Source: Gammaproteobacteria bacterium Milos-ODIII6 (lineage in GTDB: Bacteria > Pseudomonadota > Gammaproteobacteria > Chromatiales > Chromatiaceae). From it: a DNA stretch of 64,000 nt. The notes under the pieces were generated by a model. The model ran no database searches. It saw nothing but the letters and a program-made list of their open reading frames with translations, and had not been told where the DNA came from. The translations under genes and the position numbers were made by a program. The number at the start of each line of letters is the position of its first letter. Position 1 is the stretch's first letter. The stretch covers positions 1-64,000 of the forward strand of contig JAPTHR010000003.1 of assembly GCA_029228645.1 (NCBI GenBank), read 5' to 3'. This document shows positions 1-9,942 of the stretch, in pieces.

Positions 1-588
1 ATGTCGCCTGCCTTTCTCAGCGGCATCGCTGAACAGTTCCCTCAAGCCGAGGTCACGGTGGACTGGTTCCACATCGTGCAGACGTTTACGCGCGCTCTGG
101 ATGAGGTGAGGAAAAAGGAGAACCACGTGACACCGCTACCCAAACACGTGCGATGGGCGGTCTTGAAAAATGGCGAAGTGGATCACCTCACCACGAATCA
201 ACTGAATGCCTTGGCTGAGCTTCTGGAGCAAGGGCTGGATACGGCCACCGCCTGGCGCATCAAGGAAAGGCTGAAGTGGATCCGGCAGGCAAAGACCCCT
301 CGGGCAGCGCGCTGGCGCATTACCCGCTTCATCAATTACGCAAAAGGCCTGATTGGCGATAACGCCCTGCTGGAACCGGTCAGCAAAGCCCTGGAGACCC
401 TGGGAAGAAATGCCGAACGGGTCGTCAGACGCTGGACATCAACCTATACCAATGCGCGCCTGGAAGGCTTGAACAGTCTCTTTCAGGCAGCCAGAGCCAG
501 GGCACGCGGATACCGGAACAACGAGACCTTCATCGCGATGATCTACATGATCGCCAGCCCGGCGGGTTCCATCCTCAAATCCACTTGA
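1..588 (+). pseudogene. ISL3-family transposase, 3' part (cut by window edge)
   Basis: The 195 residues visible match the C-terminal two thirds of ISL3-family DDE transposases. Near the start is 'VDWFHIVQ', the segment after a catalytic Asp, and near the end are 'NARLEGLNSLFQAARARARGYR' type residues (R-E-G-N-S core), the conserved block with the last catalytic Glu. The first base is the window edge, so the N-terminal zinc-binding region may lie upstream. The frame closes with TGA at 586-588 and is followed at once, in the same frame, by group II intron maturase sequence. The natural IS right end is therefore probably missing, and I treat the copy as truncated. Confidence 0.75.
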
Positions 589-1167
589 AATGACGAAGAG
601 CCAACCCATATTACTCACGTCAATGACGGGTTCACCTTTCTGGGGCACCGTATCATTCGCAAGCGAGGGCCTCGGGGTACGATGCGTCCAGTCACAACGA
701 TACCCATGGACAAGTTCCGAAACTTTGCACACAAGCTGGTTAAAGAACTGTCCGGCAATTATAGCGTGAACAAGATTGACCTGGTGGAAGGCCTGAACCG
801 CAAACTGGCGGGATGGGCCAACTTCTACCAATTCACGGATTACACCGCGGTCATGTACGGGAAACTGGATAGAATCGTCTTCTGGAAACTCGCGCACTGG
901 CTGGCACGGAAGTATCGGACCTCCATCAAGTCATTGATGCGGCAATGGGTCCGGCGCCCGCCTGATGGCAAAGCTCTTATATGGCAGCTATTTGGCCGCA
1001 GCGGTAAAGGCAATCTATGCGGTGTGACACTGCGCCGACTGGTCACCAGTCGTAAAGCTCAGTTCCGGTGGCGGAATCCTGAAACCAACTCGTATGCTCG
1101 GGACGTTGAACGGAACACCGTCACCTCACGTTACTATGATGTAGCCATGGCTATGAGCCATGCTTGA
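589..1167 (+). pseudogene. Group II intron reverse transcriptase/maturase, C-terminal fragment
   Basis: The open frame from 589 to the TGA at 1165-1167 encodes the end of a group II intron-encoded protein. It starts with the conserved 'GFTFLGHRI' strand at the end of the RT domain. The maturase (domain X, GIIM-type) follows, with 'LVEGLNRKLAGWANFYQ'. The palm with the YxDD active site and all N-terminal RT blocks are absent, so it cannot reverse transcribe. Intron domains V and VI follow directly, as expected for a 3' intron remnant. The 5' break abuts the ISL3 transposase stop codon. Confidence 0.85.
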
Positions 1168-1172
1168 ATGGA

Positions 1173-1257
1173 GAGCCGTATGCGCTGAGAGGTGCACGTG
1201 CGGTTCGGAGAGGAGAAGCAGGGAAATAGTCCGACTACGCCCTGCTTCTTACTCTAC
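1173..1257 (+). ncRNA. Group II intron 3' end: domains V and VI
   Basis: Bases 1173-1206 form the 34-nt domain V hairpin: GAGCCGTATGC pairs with GTGCACGTGCGGTTC around an internal bulge, giving the standard bacterial domain V fold. Bases 1212-1250 contain complementary arms, AGAAGCAGGG and CCCTGCTTCT, that form domain VI. The intron probably ends at CTCTAC (about 1257), because the sequence after it resumes an IS3 orfB reading frame. The 5' domains I-III are not in the window, so it cannot splice as it stands. Confidence 0.8.
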
Positions 1258-2048
1258 TCCCGATGGCACGGGGTTTTGTGTATCTGGTCGCGATCATGGA
1301 ATGGTACTCGCGTAAGGTGCTGTCGTGGCGCGTATCCAACACGCTCGATGCCCGCTTCTGTGTTGATGCACTGGAAGAGGCGATTGAGACCCATGGGACC
1401 CCGGAGATCTTCAATACCGACCAGGGCAGTCAATTCACCAGCGAGGACTTCACCGGTGTTCTCAAAACACATGGCATCCGCATCAGCATGGATGGCAAGG
1501 GCCGGTGTTGTATCGCACGCTATTCCGTGAATCGTTCCCGGAATAATCCGTGCTCGATCTTTACCACATTGAGCCGTTATCGTTTGTTGCACTATGGCCG
1601 GTCATCACTCAGGCGGACATCGTAAACTGCTCGGTATCGGCCTCAAGGAGCTTCCTCCGCTACGCAAAGGACTCCTCCTTGACCCCGATACCGCTCCGTT
1701 GAATTTGTTCGCCATGAGTTATGCCCGAGTTCTGGCTATCCGGGCTCCAGGATTCCCACATTCTGACCCACGTTCAAAAGGAATGTGCGCCGGACGATTC
1801 CGGTACTGTTCCGTCCGTGCAATGTGGGAAACAACAGCCGGTGGATCGACAATGTCTTCGTCGAGCGCCTATGGCGGAGTGTGAAGTACGAGGAGGTGTA
1901 TCTGAAAGCCTACGACAGCATCGTTGCCGCGCGGGCCTCACTGGGCCGCTATTTCGCTTTCTACAACACCCAGCGACGGCACCAATCGCTTGACCGCTGC
2001 ACGCCAGACAGCGTGTACTACGAATCTGCTGCCAAGCTGGCGGCTTGA
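1258..2048 (+). pseudogene. IS3-family orfB (transposase) fragment, interrupted
   Basis: Two collinear pieces encode the integrase core of an IS3-family OrfB. Bases 1263-1505 give 'VYLVAIMEWYSRKVLSW' and the 'IFNTDQGSQFTS' block with the second catalytic Asp. Bases 1842-2048 give 'WIDNVFVERLWRSVKYEEVY' with the catalytic Glu, and the C-terminal 'FYNTQRRHQSL'. Joining 1505 to 1842 restores the family's usual G-K-G-R-W-(I/V)-D-N run, so the 331 bp between are an insertion. The N-terminal part and orfA are missing upstream, where the group II intron fragment sits. The gene is dead. Confidence 0.85.
1506..1836. mobile_element. 331-bp non-autonomous element with terminal inverted repeats
   Basis: The insert begins TGTTGTATCGCAC and ends, read in reverse complement, TGTTGTTTCCCAC, giving 11 of 13 matching terminal bases. 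It is flanked by GCCGG at 1501-1505 and again at 1837-1841. Removing the insert and one GCCGG restores the transposase frame exactly, so this is a true insertion with a 5-bp target duplication. No protein I recognise is encoded inside, and I cannot name the parent family. Confidence 0.75.
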
Positions 2049-2335
2049 CCCGAGGACGCACTTATCGCGCTGTCCAATTTATGGGGTCCATTTCTAACAT
2101 ATCTTGTTATTTGTAAAAATAACTTTCAATCGATCGATGTTGACTGTTTTACTGCCTAACAGTGAAGCATTTTTCCCGCAGACACCCACGCAGCGGCGCG
2201 CCGTATCGGGCAGCGGATCTTGATGCTCTGCGGGATAAATGCCTGTTGGACTAAGCTGCCCCTCCGGGCCGGCTCAGACCTGTTTGATAAGAATTTGCTT
2301 TTTGCCCCTCGTCTTCGATCAATGGGGTCAGCTTC
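2049..2335. other. Intergenic debris between two IS elements, with IS3 right end
   Basis: Bases 2071-2090, read on the minus strand, begin TGGACCCCATAAATTGGACA. This is typical of an IS3-family terminal repeat and probably marks the right end of the IS3 copy. From about 2091 to the IS4 element at 2336 the DNA is first AT-rich, then GC-rich. I see no gene in it. Confidence 0.5.
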
Positions 2336-3896
2336 GAATGGCACTAAGTTAAGCCTCTCCAGCATGCAAATAGGAGCTGTTTTGTTTGGCCTAGAATGAG
2401 AAAATCGGGCATGGAAAACAGCTCCTATTACCTGCCCGGATTTCACCTCGCCAGCCTTCGTAAAAAGCCTCGCTCAGCACGCGAAAAGCTCGCTGAGGAA
2501 CATGCGCGGATTCGGCACCATTCGCTCAGCCGACTCGGTGACAGCTTTGGGTCATTCATTCCGGTGCAGGAGTTGGGCGGAGATACATCCGGCGCCTTCA
2601 GTCGTCGGCGCGTGTTCAGCAAAGAGAATACGTTCTGGGCATTCTTCTCCCAAGTACTGGATGCCGATGGTGGCTGCCAGGAAGCCGTACGCAAAGTGCA
2701 GGCGGTTTCGGCGTCACGCGCATTACCGAAGCCCTCGACGTCGACCTCAGCCTACTGCCAGGCGCGCAGCAAACTCAGTACGGCGACTTTGGAAACCCTG
2801 CTTTCGCACACGGCCAATAGCCTCCAACAGCGGCGTGGCGATCAGTGCTGGAACGGTCACCGTGTCGTTGTCGTTGACGGGACTGGGTTAAGCATGCCGG
2901 ATACGCCGGCGAATCAAGCCCAATGGCCCCAGCCAGCGAATCAAAAGCCTGGCTGTGGATTTCCACAGGCACGTGTCTGTGCCTGCTTCTGTTTACATAC
3001 CGGTGCGCTACTCAGCCATCGTGTCGGTAGCCGCAAGAACCATGAACTGCCGCTACTACGGCAACAGTGGGAAACGTTCAAACCGGGCGACATCTTCCTT
3101 GGCGACAAGGGTTTTTGCAGTTTCTACGATGTCTGGCAGTTCCAACAACGCCAGGTTGACTCGGTCATTACCCTGGCACGCCGTACCCCGGTTGAGGCGG
3201 CCGCCGCCGTGCAAGTGCTCGGTCCAGACGATTTGCTGATTCAATGGCCCAGACCGTCTTGGCACAAAAACCTGGGCTACTCGAAAACACAATGGCAGGC
3301 GATGTTGCCGGAGTACTTGTCTCTACGCCAGATCAAGGTCACGGTGACTGAGCCGGGGTTTCGTACTCAGTCGTTCTACCTGGTCACCACCTTGACCGAT
3401 CCGGTGCGCTATCCTGCCAATGAGTTGGCGGACTTGTACTATCAACGCTGGGATGTCGAACTGTTCTTTCGCGATATCAAAACAACGCTGGGGATGGATA
3501 TCCTGCGCTGCCGCGCCCCGGCCATGGTGACCAAGGAAATCCTGATGCATCTGATCGTTTACAACGCAATCCGGTCACTGATTTTCGATGCAGCCCGCGA
3601 AATCGATCACCCCTCTCGACGCATCAGTTTCAAGGCCAGTTTGCAGGCACTACGCCAATGGGAGCCGCTACTCAATCAGCCCGATCTCAAAGATCGTGAA
3701 CTTCGCCAGCGAATGGCTTCGCTACGCGCCACCATTGCCGACGCCATTACCCCCGATAGACCTGGGCGGCAGGAGCCACGTTGTGTGAAACGAAGGCCAA
3801 AACCTTTCCAGCTAATGAACCGCCCTCGACACGAAATGAAAGAGATACAACACCGCAACCGATACCGTGCTGAACGTCCTTAACTTAGTGCCATTC
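2336..3896 (+). mobile_element. IS4-family insertion sequence, apparently complete
   Basis: Inverted ends GAATGGCACTAAGTTAAG lie at 2336-2353 and, in reverse complement, at 3879-3896, an exact 18-bp match. Outside them are direct repeats GGGTCAGCTTC (2325-2335) and GGGTCAGTTTC (3897-3907), an 11-bp target duplication with one mismatch, within the known IS4-family range. The single gene inside is full length. Together these indicate a recent and possibly still mobile copy. Confidence 0.85.
2396..3883 (+). CDS. IS4-family DDE transposase
   Basis: This 495-residue protein catalyses cut-and-paste movement of the surrounding IS. The catalytic Asp residues are in 'VVVVDGTGLSMPD' (about residue 160) and 'FLGDKGF' (about 237). 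The IS4 signature Y-(2)-R-(3)-E-(6)-K is intact in 'YYQRWDVELFFRDIK' (about 348-362). The frame is uninterrupted and its stop lies only a few bases from the right inverted repeat. An alternative start is the ATG at 2411, giving 'MENSSYYLPGF', which resembles family N-termini better; no strong ribosome site decides between them. Confidence 0.9.
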   Translation: MRKSGMENSSYYLPGFHLASLRKKPRSAREKLAEEHARIRHHSLSRLGDSFGSFIPVQELGGDTSGAFSRRRVFSKENTFWAFFSQVLDADGGCQEAVRKVQAVSASRALPKPSTSTSAYCQARSKLSTATLETLLSHTANSLQQRRGDQCWNGHRVVVVDGTGLSMPDTPANQAQWPQPANQKPGCGFPQARVCACFCLHTGALLSHRVGSRKNHELPLLRQQWETFKPGDIFLGDKGFCSFYDVWQFQQRQVDSVITLARRTPVEAAAAVQVLGPDDLLIQWPRPSWHKNLGYSKTQWQAMLPEYLSLRQIKVTVTEPGFRTQSFYLVTTLTDPVRYPANELADLYYQRWDVELFFRDIKTTLGMDILRCRAPAMVTKEILMHLIVYNAIRSLIFDAAREIDHPSRRISFKASLQALRQWEPLLNQPDLKDRELRQRMASLRATIADAITPDRPGRQEPRCVKRRPKPFQLMNRPRHEMKEIQHRNRYRAERP

Positions 3897-3907
3897 GGGT
3901 CAGTTTC

Positions 3908-4184
3908 GATTGATACCGCCGGGCTAGATGATCCCACACATTGTTCCCTAGTCAATTTCCGTCGAGACATTCAAACCGTGGAAACCGGCCGCCGCCCCTT
4001 CGGTCTGGCTCCGCACGCTGACGCGCCGCTCCGCCAGCCTCACGCGTGGCTCTGCACTCCGTCGCTGACCACGGCCCCTCCGCTCCCGCCGCCTGCCCGC
4101 CACGCAGGTGGCTCGACACTCCTGCGCTCGGTCTGTGTCCCGAGCAGCGGCCAAGGCGACTCCGACATCTTTGCGCCTTTGGCC
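3908..4184. other. Gene-free stretch upstream of hicA
   Basis: About 280 bp of GC-rich sequence between the IS4 target repeat and the hicA promoter. Open frames here have no recognisable domain and look like chance reading of GC-rich DNA. Confidence 0.4.
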
Positions 4185-4212
4185 TTGAATGTAGTGTCAT
4201 TATTGATACTAT
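4185..4212 (+). promoter_or_regulatory. Predicted sigma70-type promoter of hicAB
   Basis: TTGAAT (4185-4190) and TACTAT (4207-4212) are separated by 16 bp in a locally AT-rich patch. Transcription would be expected to start about 6-7 bases after the -10 box, which is the hicA ATG itself (4219), so the mRNA may be leaderless. Confidence 0.5.
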
Positions 4213-4218
4213 ATTTTT

Positions 4219-4482
4219 ATGGGGGATGTCGCCAAATTACTTGCGCTGATGCGCTCCAATCCCAACGGGGTTCGATTCAGCGATTTGCGCAAGGTCTGCG
4301 AGCATTACTTCGGCACACCGCGCCAAAGTGGCAGTAGTCACTGCGTGTTCAAGACCCCTTGGCCAGGCGATCCCCGCGTTAATATCCAGAGCCGCAAAGG
4401 CAAGGCAAAACCCTACCAAGTGAAACAGGTACTGCTCGCCATTGAAAAGATCGAGACAAGTCATGACTCAAGAGATCGATAA
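4219..4482 (+). CDS. hicA: HicA-family toxin (mRNA interferase)
   Basis: The 87-residue product resembles HicA toxins, small dsRBD-fold ribonucleases that cleave mRNA in the cytoplasm until neutralised by HicB. Visible features are 'VRFSDLRKVCEHYFG', the conserved catalytic-His context 'RQSGSSHCVFKTPW', and 'GKAKPYQVKQVLLAIEKIE' at the end. It overlaps the hicB start by 20 bp, the usual coupled toxin-first order. The ATG follows the predicted -10 box so closely that translation may start leaderless; the ATG at 4249 is the alternative. It lies among mobile-element fragments, as such modules often do. Confidence 0.85.
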   Translation: MGDVAKLLALMRSNPNGVRFSDLRKVCEHYFGTPRQSGSSHCVFKTPWPGDPRVNIQSRKGKAKPYQVKQVLLAIEKIETSHDSRDR

Positions 4483-4792
4483 ATACACTTATCGCGTCAC
4501 CTGGTCGGAAGAGGATGGCGAATTCGTCGGACTGTGCGCCGAGTTCCCGAGCCTGAGCTGGCTGGCCGCCTCACCGGAGAAGGCATTGAAGGGGATCCGC
4601 AGCGTCGTCGGGGATGTCGTTGCAGACATGTCCGTCTCCGGTGAAACCGTACCGACCCCCTTTGCTACTCGCCAATACAGTGGTCGATTCATGGTCCGTG
4701 TACCGCCGGAAGTGCATCGCCACCTTGCCATCGAGGCGGCAGAGACCGGTGTCAGCCTGAACCGACTCGCCAGCGCCAAGCTGGCGAGCTGA
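4463..4792 (+). CDS. hicB: HicB-family antitoxin
   Basis: The 109-residue product has the HicB layout. The N-terminal RNase-H-like fold is 'YRVTWSEEDGEFVGLCAEFPSL', with 'SPEKALKGI' after it. The C-terminal ribbon-helix-helix DNA-binding segment is 'SGRFMVRVPPEVHRHLAIEAAETGVSLNRLASAKL'. HicB binds HicA and usually represses its own operon. The start at 4463 was preferred to an upstream frame extension because it gives the usual N-terminus and overlaps the hicA stop. Confidence 0.87.
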   Translation: MTQEIDKYTYRVTWSEEDGEFVGLCAEFPSLSWLAASPEKALKGIRSVVGDVVADMSVSGETVPTPFATRQYSGRFMVRVPPEVHRHLAIEAAETGVSLNRLASAKLAS

Positions 4793-4939
4793 GCCCTCCA
4801 AATTTTCGTGTCTGAGGCCGGGGTATCTGGTCGACCTGTTACGTTGCCTTGGCGGTCCCCACGCAAAACCAGGCGCTTTCGCCGTTAGTGCCTGGAGTAA
4901 TGTCAATACGTCATATTCAGGGGTGGGTTGAGCAAGCAC

Positions 4940-5004
4940 ATGCCAACACAACAAGTCGCGCTTTTCGCGCTCGGGCGGGTCCTGGCCACGCCGGGGGCGC
5001 TGCA
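4940..5004 (+). pseudogene. Relic of a small ICE-associated gene (N-terminus only)
   Basis: The frame from ATG 4940 reads 'PTQQVALFALGRVLATPGAL', then meets integrase sequence in another frame. The pattern L-F-x-L-G-x-(V)-x-A-T-P-G-A-L matches my memory of the start of a small conserved protein found in integrative elements, often labelled a type I restriction subunit M. Only about 22 codons remain. The identification rests on this short motif alone. Confidence 0.4.
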
Positions 5005-5625
5005 GCCGAGCGGGACCGTTACAGTATCAAACGCCTGTACCCGTTTTTCACCGGGCGGGAGCTGAACAGCCTCCGGCCGGTGGATATCCGGAGCTAAATT
5101 GATAGGAGAAAAGCGGATGGGGTAGGTCCCGGAACCCTTAATAAGGAGGTGGGACTGTTGTCCACGGCCATCAACTATGCCCGGCGCGAGTGGGACTGGG
5201 ACATCCCCAACCCGGTCGCGCAGCGCATGCTGAAGGAACCCGAAGGCCGAACTCGTTGGATCAGCCGGGCGCGTTTCCGGTCGCAGTACTGCCCGGACAG
5301 CGCGTGGGTGTTCTGCCATCCGGATGGAACCCGGATCAAGGAGGTCAAACGCGGTTTTCGGTCAGCCTGTGGGCGTGCCGGTATCGAGGATTTTCATATC
5401 CACGACCTGCGCCACACCTGCGCTGCCTGGCTGGTGAGCGCGGGCGTACCGCTGGCCGAAGTCCGTGATCTGCTGGGGCACACCTCGGTCAAGATGACCG
5501 AGCGATACGCCCACTTGGCCCAGGAAAACGTGCGTGCCGCCGTCGCCCTTCTGGACGACGAGTCACGTTTTGCTCACGTTGGGTCTGAGAGAGCAAGGGG
5601 TATACGGGATAACCCCTTGATTTGA
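5005..5625 (+). pseudogene. Decayed tyrosine-recombinase integrase
   Basis: One frame carries integrase sequence from 'YSIKRLYPFFTGRELNSL' (core-binding domain) to the catalytic end. A TAA at 5095-5097 stands where a Tyr codon would fit ('RS*IDRRKADG'). After 'EGRTRWISRA' (about 5275) the sequence jumps to 'VFCHPDGTRIKEVKRGF', so the segment with the first catalytic Arg is deleted. The C-terminal catalytic residues survive in 'IHDLRHTCAAWL', 'LLGHTSVKMTERYAHL'. It ends 2 bp from the tRNA-Pro 3' end, the usual place for an integrase that used the tRNA as attachment site. It is non-functional because of the stop, deletion and N-terminal loss. Confidence 0.85.
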
Positions 5626-5626
5626 T

Positions 5627-5703
5627 TGGTCGGAGTGAAAGGATTCGAACCTTCGACCCCTGCCTCCCGAAGACAGTGCTCTACCAAGCTGAGCTACACT
5701 CCG
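5627..5703 (-). tRNA. tRNA-Pro (anticodon CGG)
   Basis: On the minus strand the 77-nt sequence has acceptor arms CGGAGTG and CACTCCG, an encoded ACCA end, the D-arm TAGCTCAGCTTGGTAGAGC, anticodon loop TTCGGGA (anticodon CGG, reading CCG), and the T-loop GGTTCGAATCC. The integrase relic begins 2 bp beyond its 3' end, so it was probably an attachment site. Confidence 0.95.
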
Positions 5704-5719
5704 AAGTCTGCGTGCGCAA

Positions 5720-6688
5720 TCAGAAAGACCGGTCCACCGAAAAGTCGGCCAGTGTTTCCAGCGCGGTGCGATAGGCGCTGCTCGGCAAGGCATCGAGTGC
5801 CCGCTTCGCCTGTTCAGCCTCCTTGTTCGCGAGGCGCGAAGTGTAAGTGATTGCATCACTCGATTCAATTGCCAGGCGCACTTCCTCGACGCGATCGGCG
5901 CCCCCGGTTTCGATCACCTCGCGCAGCATCGCGCGGGTATCCGGGTCGCTCATCTGCATGGCGCGGATCAGGGGCAGGGTGGGCTTGCCTTCGGCCAGGT
6001 CGTCGCCGATGTTCTTGCCGATATCGATGTCAGAGGCGCCGTAATCGAGTGCGTCATCGATCATCTGAAAGGCCATCCCGAGGTGGCGGCCATATTCTGC
6101 CAGCGCCTGCTCCTCTGCCTGGCTGGCGTTGGAGATGACTCCGCCGAGGCGTGCGCCCGCTTCAAACAGGGTTGCGGTCTTGCGCAGGATGACTTCGCGA
6201 TAGTTGGCCTCGTCCGTATCCGGATCGTTGCAATTGAGCAGCTGCAGGACTTCGCCCTCGGCAATGCGGTTGGTGGCGGTAGACAGGATATCCATCACTC
6301 GCATGTCGTCGACCGACACCATCATTTCAAACGAGCGCGAGTACAGGAAATCCCCCACCAGCACGCTGGCCGCATTGCCCCAAACGGCATTGGCCGTGTC
6401 GTTGTTGCGCCGTTGCTCGGAACCGTCGACGACGTCGTCATGCAGCAGGGTGGCGGTATGGATGAATTCGATGATGGCCGCCAGGTCGATGTGGCGGTCC
6501 TCCTGGTACCCAAGGGCTCGCGCCGCCAGCAGCACGATCATCGGTCGGAGGCGTTTGCCGCCGCTACCGATGATGTAGTGTCCGACCTGATTGATCAGGG
6601 CCACGTCGGAGGCCAGCCGATCCAGGATCAACTGGTCGGTGGCCCGAAGGTCTTCGGCGATCAGTTCGCGGATGCTGTCGAGATCCAT
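5720..6688 (-). CDS. ispB: Octaprenyl/polyprenyl diphosphate synthase
   Basis: The 322-residue cytoplasmic enzyme elongates farnesyl diphosphate with isopentenyl diphosphate to make the quinone side chain. Both Asp-rich metal-binding motifs are present: 'LLHDDVVDGSEQRR' (about residues 82-95) and 'QMIDDALDYG' (about 208-217). The N-terminal 'GSGGKRLRPM' substrate site is also present. Length fits the family. It is divergent from rplU-rpmA across a 200-bp gap, the classical gammaproteobacterial arrangement that supports the ispB name over other prenyl synthases. Confidence 0.95.
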   Translation of the reverse strand: MDLDSIRELIAEDLRATDQLILDRLASDVALINQVGHYIIGSGGKRLRPMIVLLAARALGYQEDRHIDLAAIIEFIHTATLLHDDVVDGSEQRRNNDTANAVWGNAASVLVGDFLYSRSFEMMVSVDDMRVMDILSTATNRIAEGEVLQLLNCNDPDTDEANYREVILRKTATLFEAGARLGGVISNASQAEEQALAEYGRHLGMAFQMIDDALDYGASDIDIGKNIGDDLAEGKPTLPLIRAMQMSDPDTRAMLREVIETGGADRVEEVRLAIESSDAITYTSRLANKEAEQAKRALDALPSSAYRTALETLADFSVDRSF

Positions 6689-6888
6689 GCGTCTAATTCG
6701 GGTGCAAAAAGGACAGGCATCCTAGAGGTGTGTCGTCCGCAGTGTCAAGAATCGGCCCGCTTTCAAGGTTGACGGCGCCCCGCGTGCTCAGTAGAATCCC
6801 GCGTCTTTCTGCTCTTCCGGTGCCCAGAGGACCGGTGAAGCGGCTCTAATAACGTCGAACACCCACAGCTATCGGAGAGTGTGCAGCC

Positions 6889-7203
6889 ATGTACGCCGTA
6901 ATCCAAACCGGGGGCAAGCAGTATCGCGTGTCCGAGGGTTCCACCCTGAAAGTCGAGAAGATCGCCGCCGATGAAGGCGCCAGCATCGAGATCGATCGCG
7001 TCCTGATGGTCGCAGATGGAGATGACGTCAAGGTTGGCGCTCCGTATGTCGACGGCGGCAAGGTCACCGCGACCGTGAAATCCCACGGCCGTGGCAAGAA
7101 GGTCAATATAGTCAAGTTCCGGCGGCGCAAGCACCATCTGAAGCGCCAGGGCCATCGCCAGGCCTTTACCGAGTTGGAAGTGACCGGAATCAGCGCAGGC
7201 TGA
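6889..7203 (+). CDS. rplU: 50S ribosomal protein L21
   Basis: The 104-residue protein begins '[14 protein letters not shown]', the invariant start of bacterial L21, and ends with the rRNA-contacting '[20 protein letters not shown]'. It binds 23S rRNA together with L20. It leads the rplU-rpmA unit, with rpmA 13 bp downstream. Confidence 0.98.
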   Translation: MYAVIQTGGKQYRVSEGSTLKVEKIAADEGASIEIDRVLMVADGDDVKVGAPYVDGGKVTATVKSHGRGKKVNIVKFRRRKHHLKRQGHRQAFTELEVTGISAG

Positions 7204-7216
7204 GGGAGACAGTAGA

Positions 7217-7474
7217 ATGGCACATAAGAAAGCAGGCGGCAGCTCGCGCAACGGGCGCGATTCGGAGTCCAATCGCCTCGGCGTAAAGAGGTTCGGTGGG
7301 CAGGCGGTAAGCGCCGGGAGTATCCTGGTGCGGCAGCGCGGCACCCGGGTTCACGCCGGTGTCAATGTGGGCTGCGGCAAGGATCACACCCTTTTTGCAA
7401 AAGCCGACGGCGTGGTCAAATTCGAGATCAAGGGCGCGAAAAACCGCAAGTTTGTGAGTGTCGTACCGGCCTGA
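7217..7474 (+). CDS. rpmA: 50S ribosomal protein L27
   Basis: The 85-residue product begins '[16 protein letters not shown]', whose N-terminal tail reaches the peptidyl-transferase centre in the ribosome. The body '[19 protein letters not shown]' is typical. A good ribosome site (GAGGGAGA) precedes the ATG. A strong terminator follows 21 bp after the stop, separating the ribosomal pair from obgE. Confidence 0.98.
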   Translation: MAHKKAGGSSRNGRDSESNRLGVKRFGGQAVSAGSILVRQRGTRVHAGVNVGCGKDHTLFAKADGVVKFEIKGAKNRKFVSVVPA

Positions 7475-7495
7475 CGGGACCACCCATAGAACCTC

Positions 7496-7527
7496 AAAGG
7501 CCTCGTCATTCGACGAGGCCTTTTTGT
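7496..7527 (+). terminator. Rho-independent terminator after rpmA
   Basis: AAAGGCCTCGTC and GACGAGGCCTTT form a perfect stem around ATTC, ending in a T run. It should end most rplU-rpmA transcripts before obgE. Confidence 0.92.
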
Positions 7528-7541
7528 TTGCATCTCCAATT

Positions 7542-7671
7542 ACAAAGGACACAAAGGACACAAAGAACACGAAGCGGATTGGTCGGGTGGTGATCTGATT
7601 TTTTGTGGATGCCCGAGCCCGGAGGACCGGTGAGAATCAAACTCATTGAGAACTTTGTGTTCTTTGTGGTG
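7542..7671. repeat. Inverted-repeat element upstream of obgE
   Basis: The left arm holds tandem ACAAAGGAC-type units ending CACAAAGAACACGAAG. The right arm near 7655-7671 is the inverse of CACAAAGAACACAAAG, 15 of 16 bases matching. About 80 bp of unremarkable sequence separates them. Similar CAAAGGACACAAAG repeats are familiar from other proteobacterial intergenic regions. Confidence 0.55.
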
Positions 7672-7672
7672 A

Positions 7673-9894
<2,222 letters not shown>

Positions 9895-9942
9895 CCCGCA
9901 TCGATCACCGGGCGAACCGAGGCATCGACAATAAGGTTTATT

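Noticed and set aside
3867-4337. Frame of 156 codons spanning the IS4 right end into hicA
   Set aside because: It crosses an IS boundary and overlaps hicA in another frame; no domain or ribosome site.
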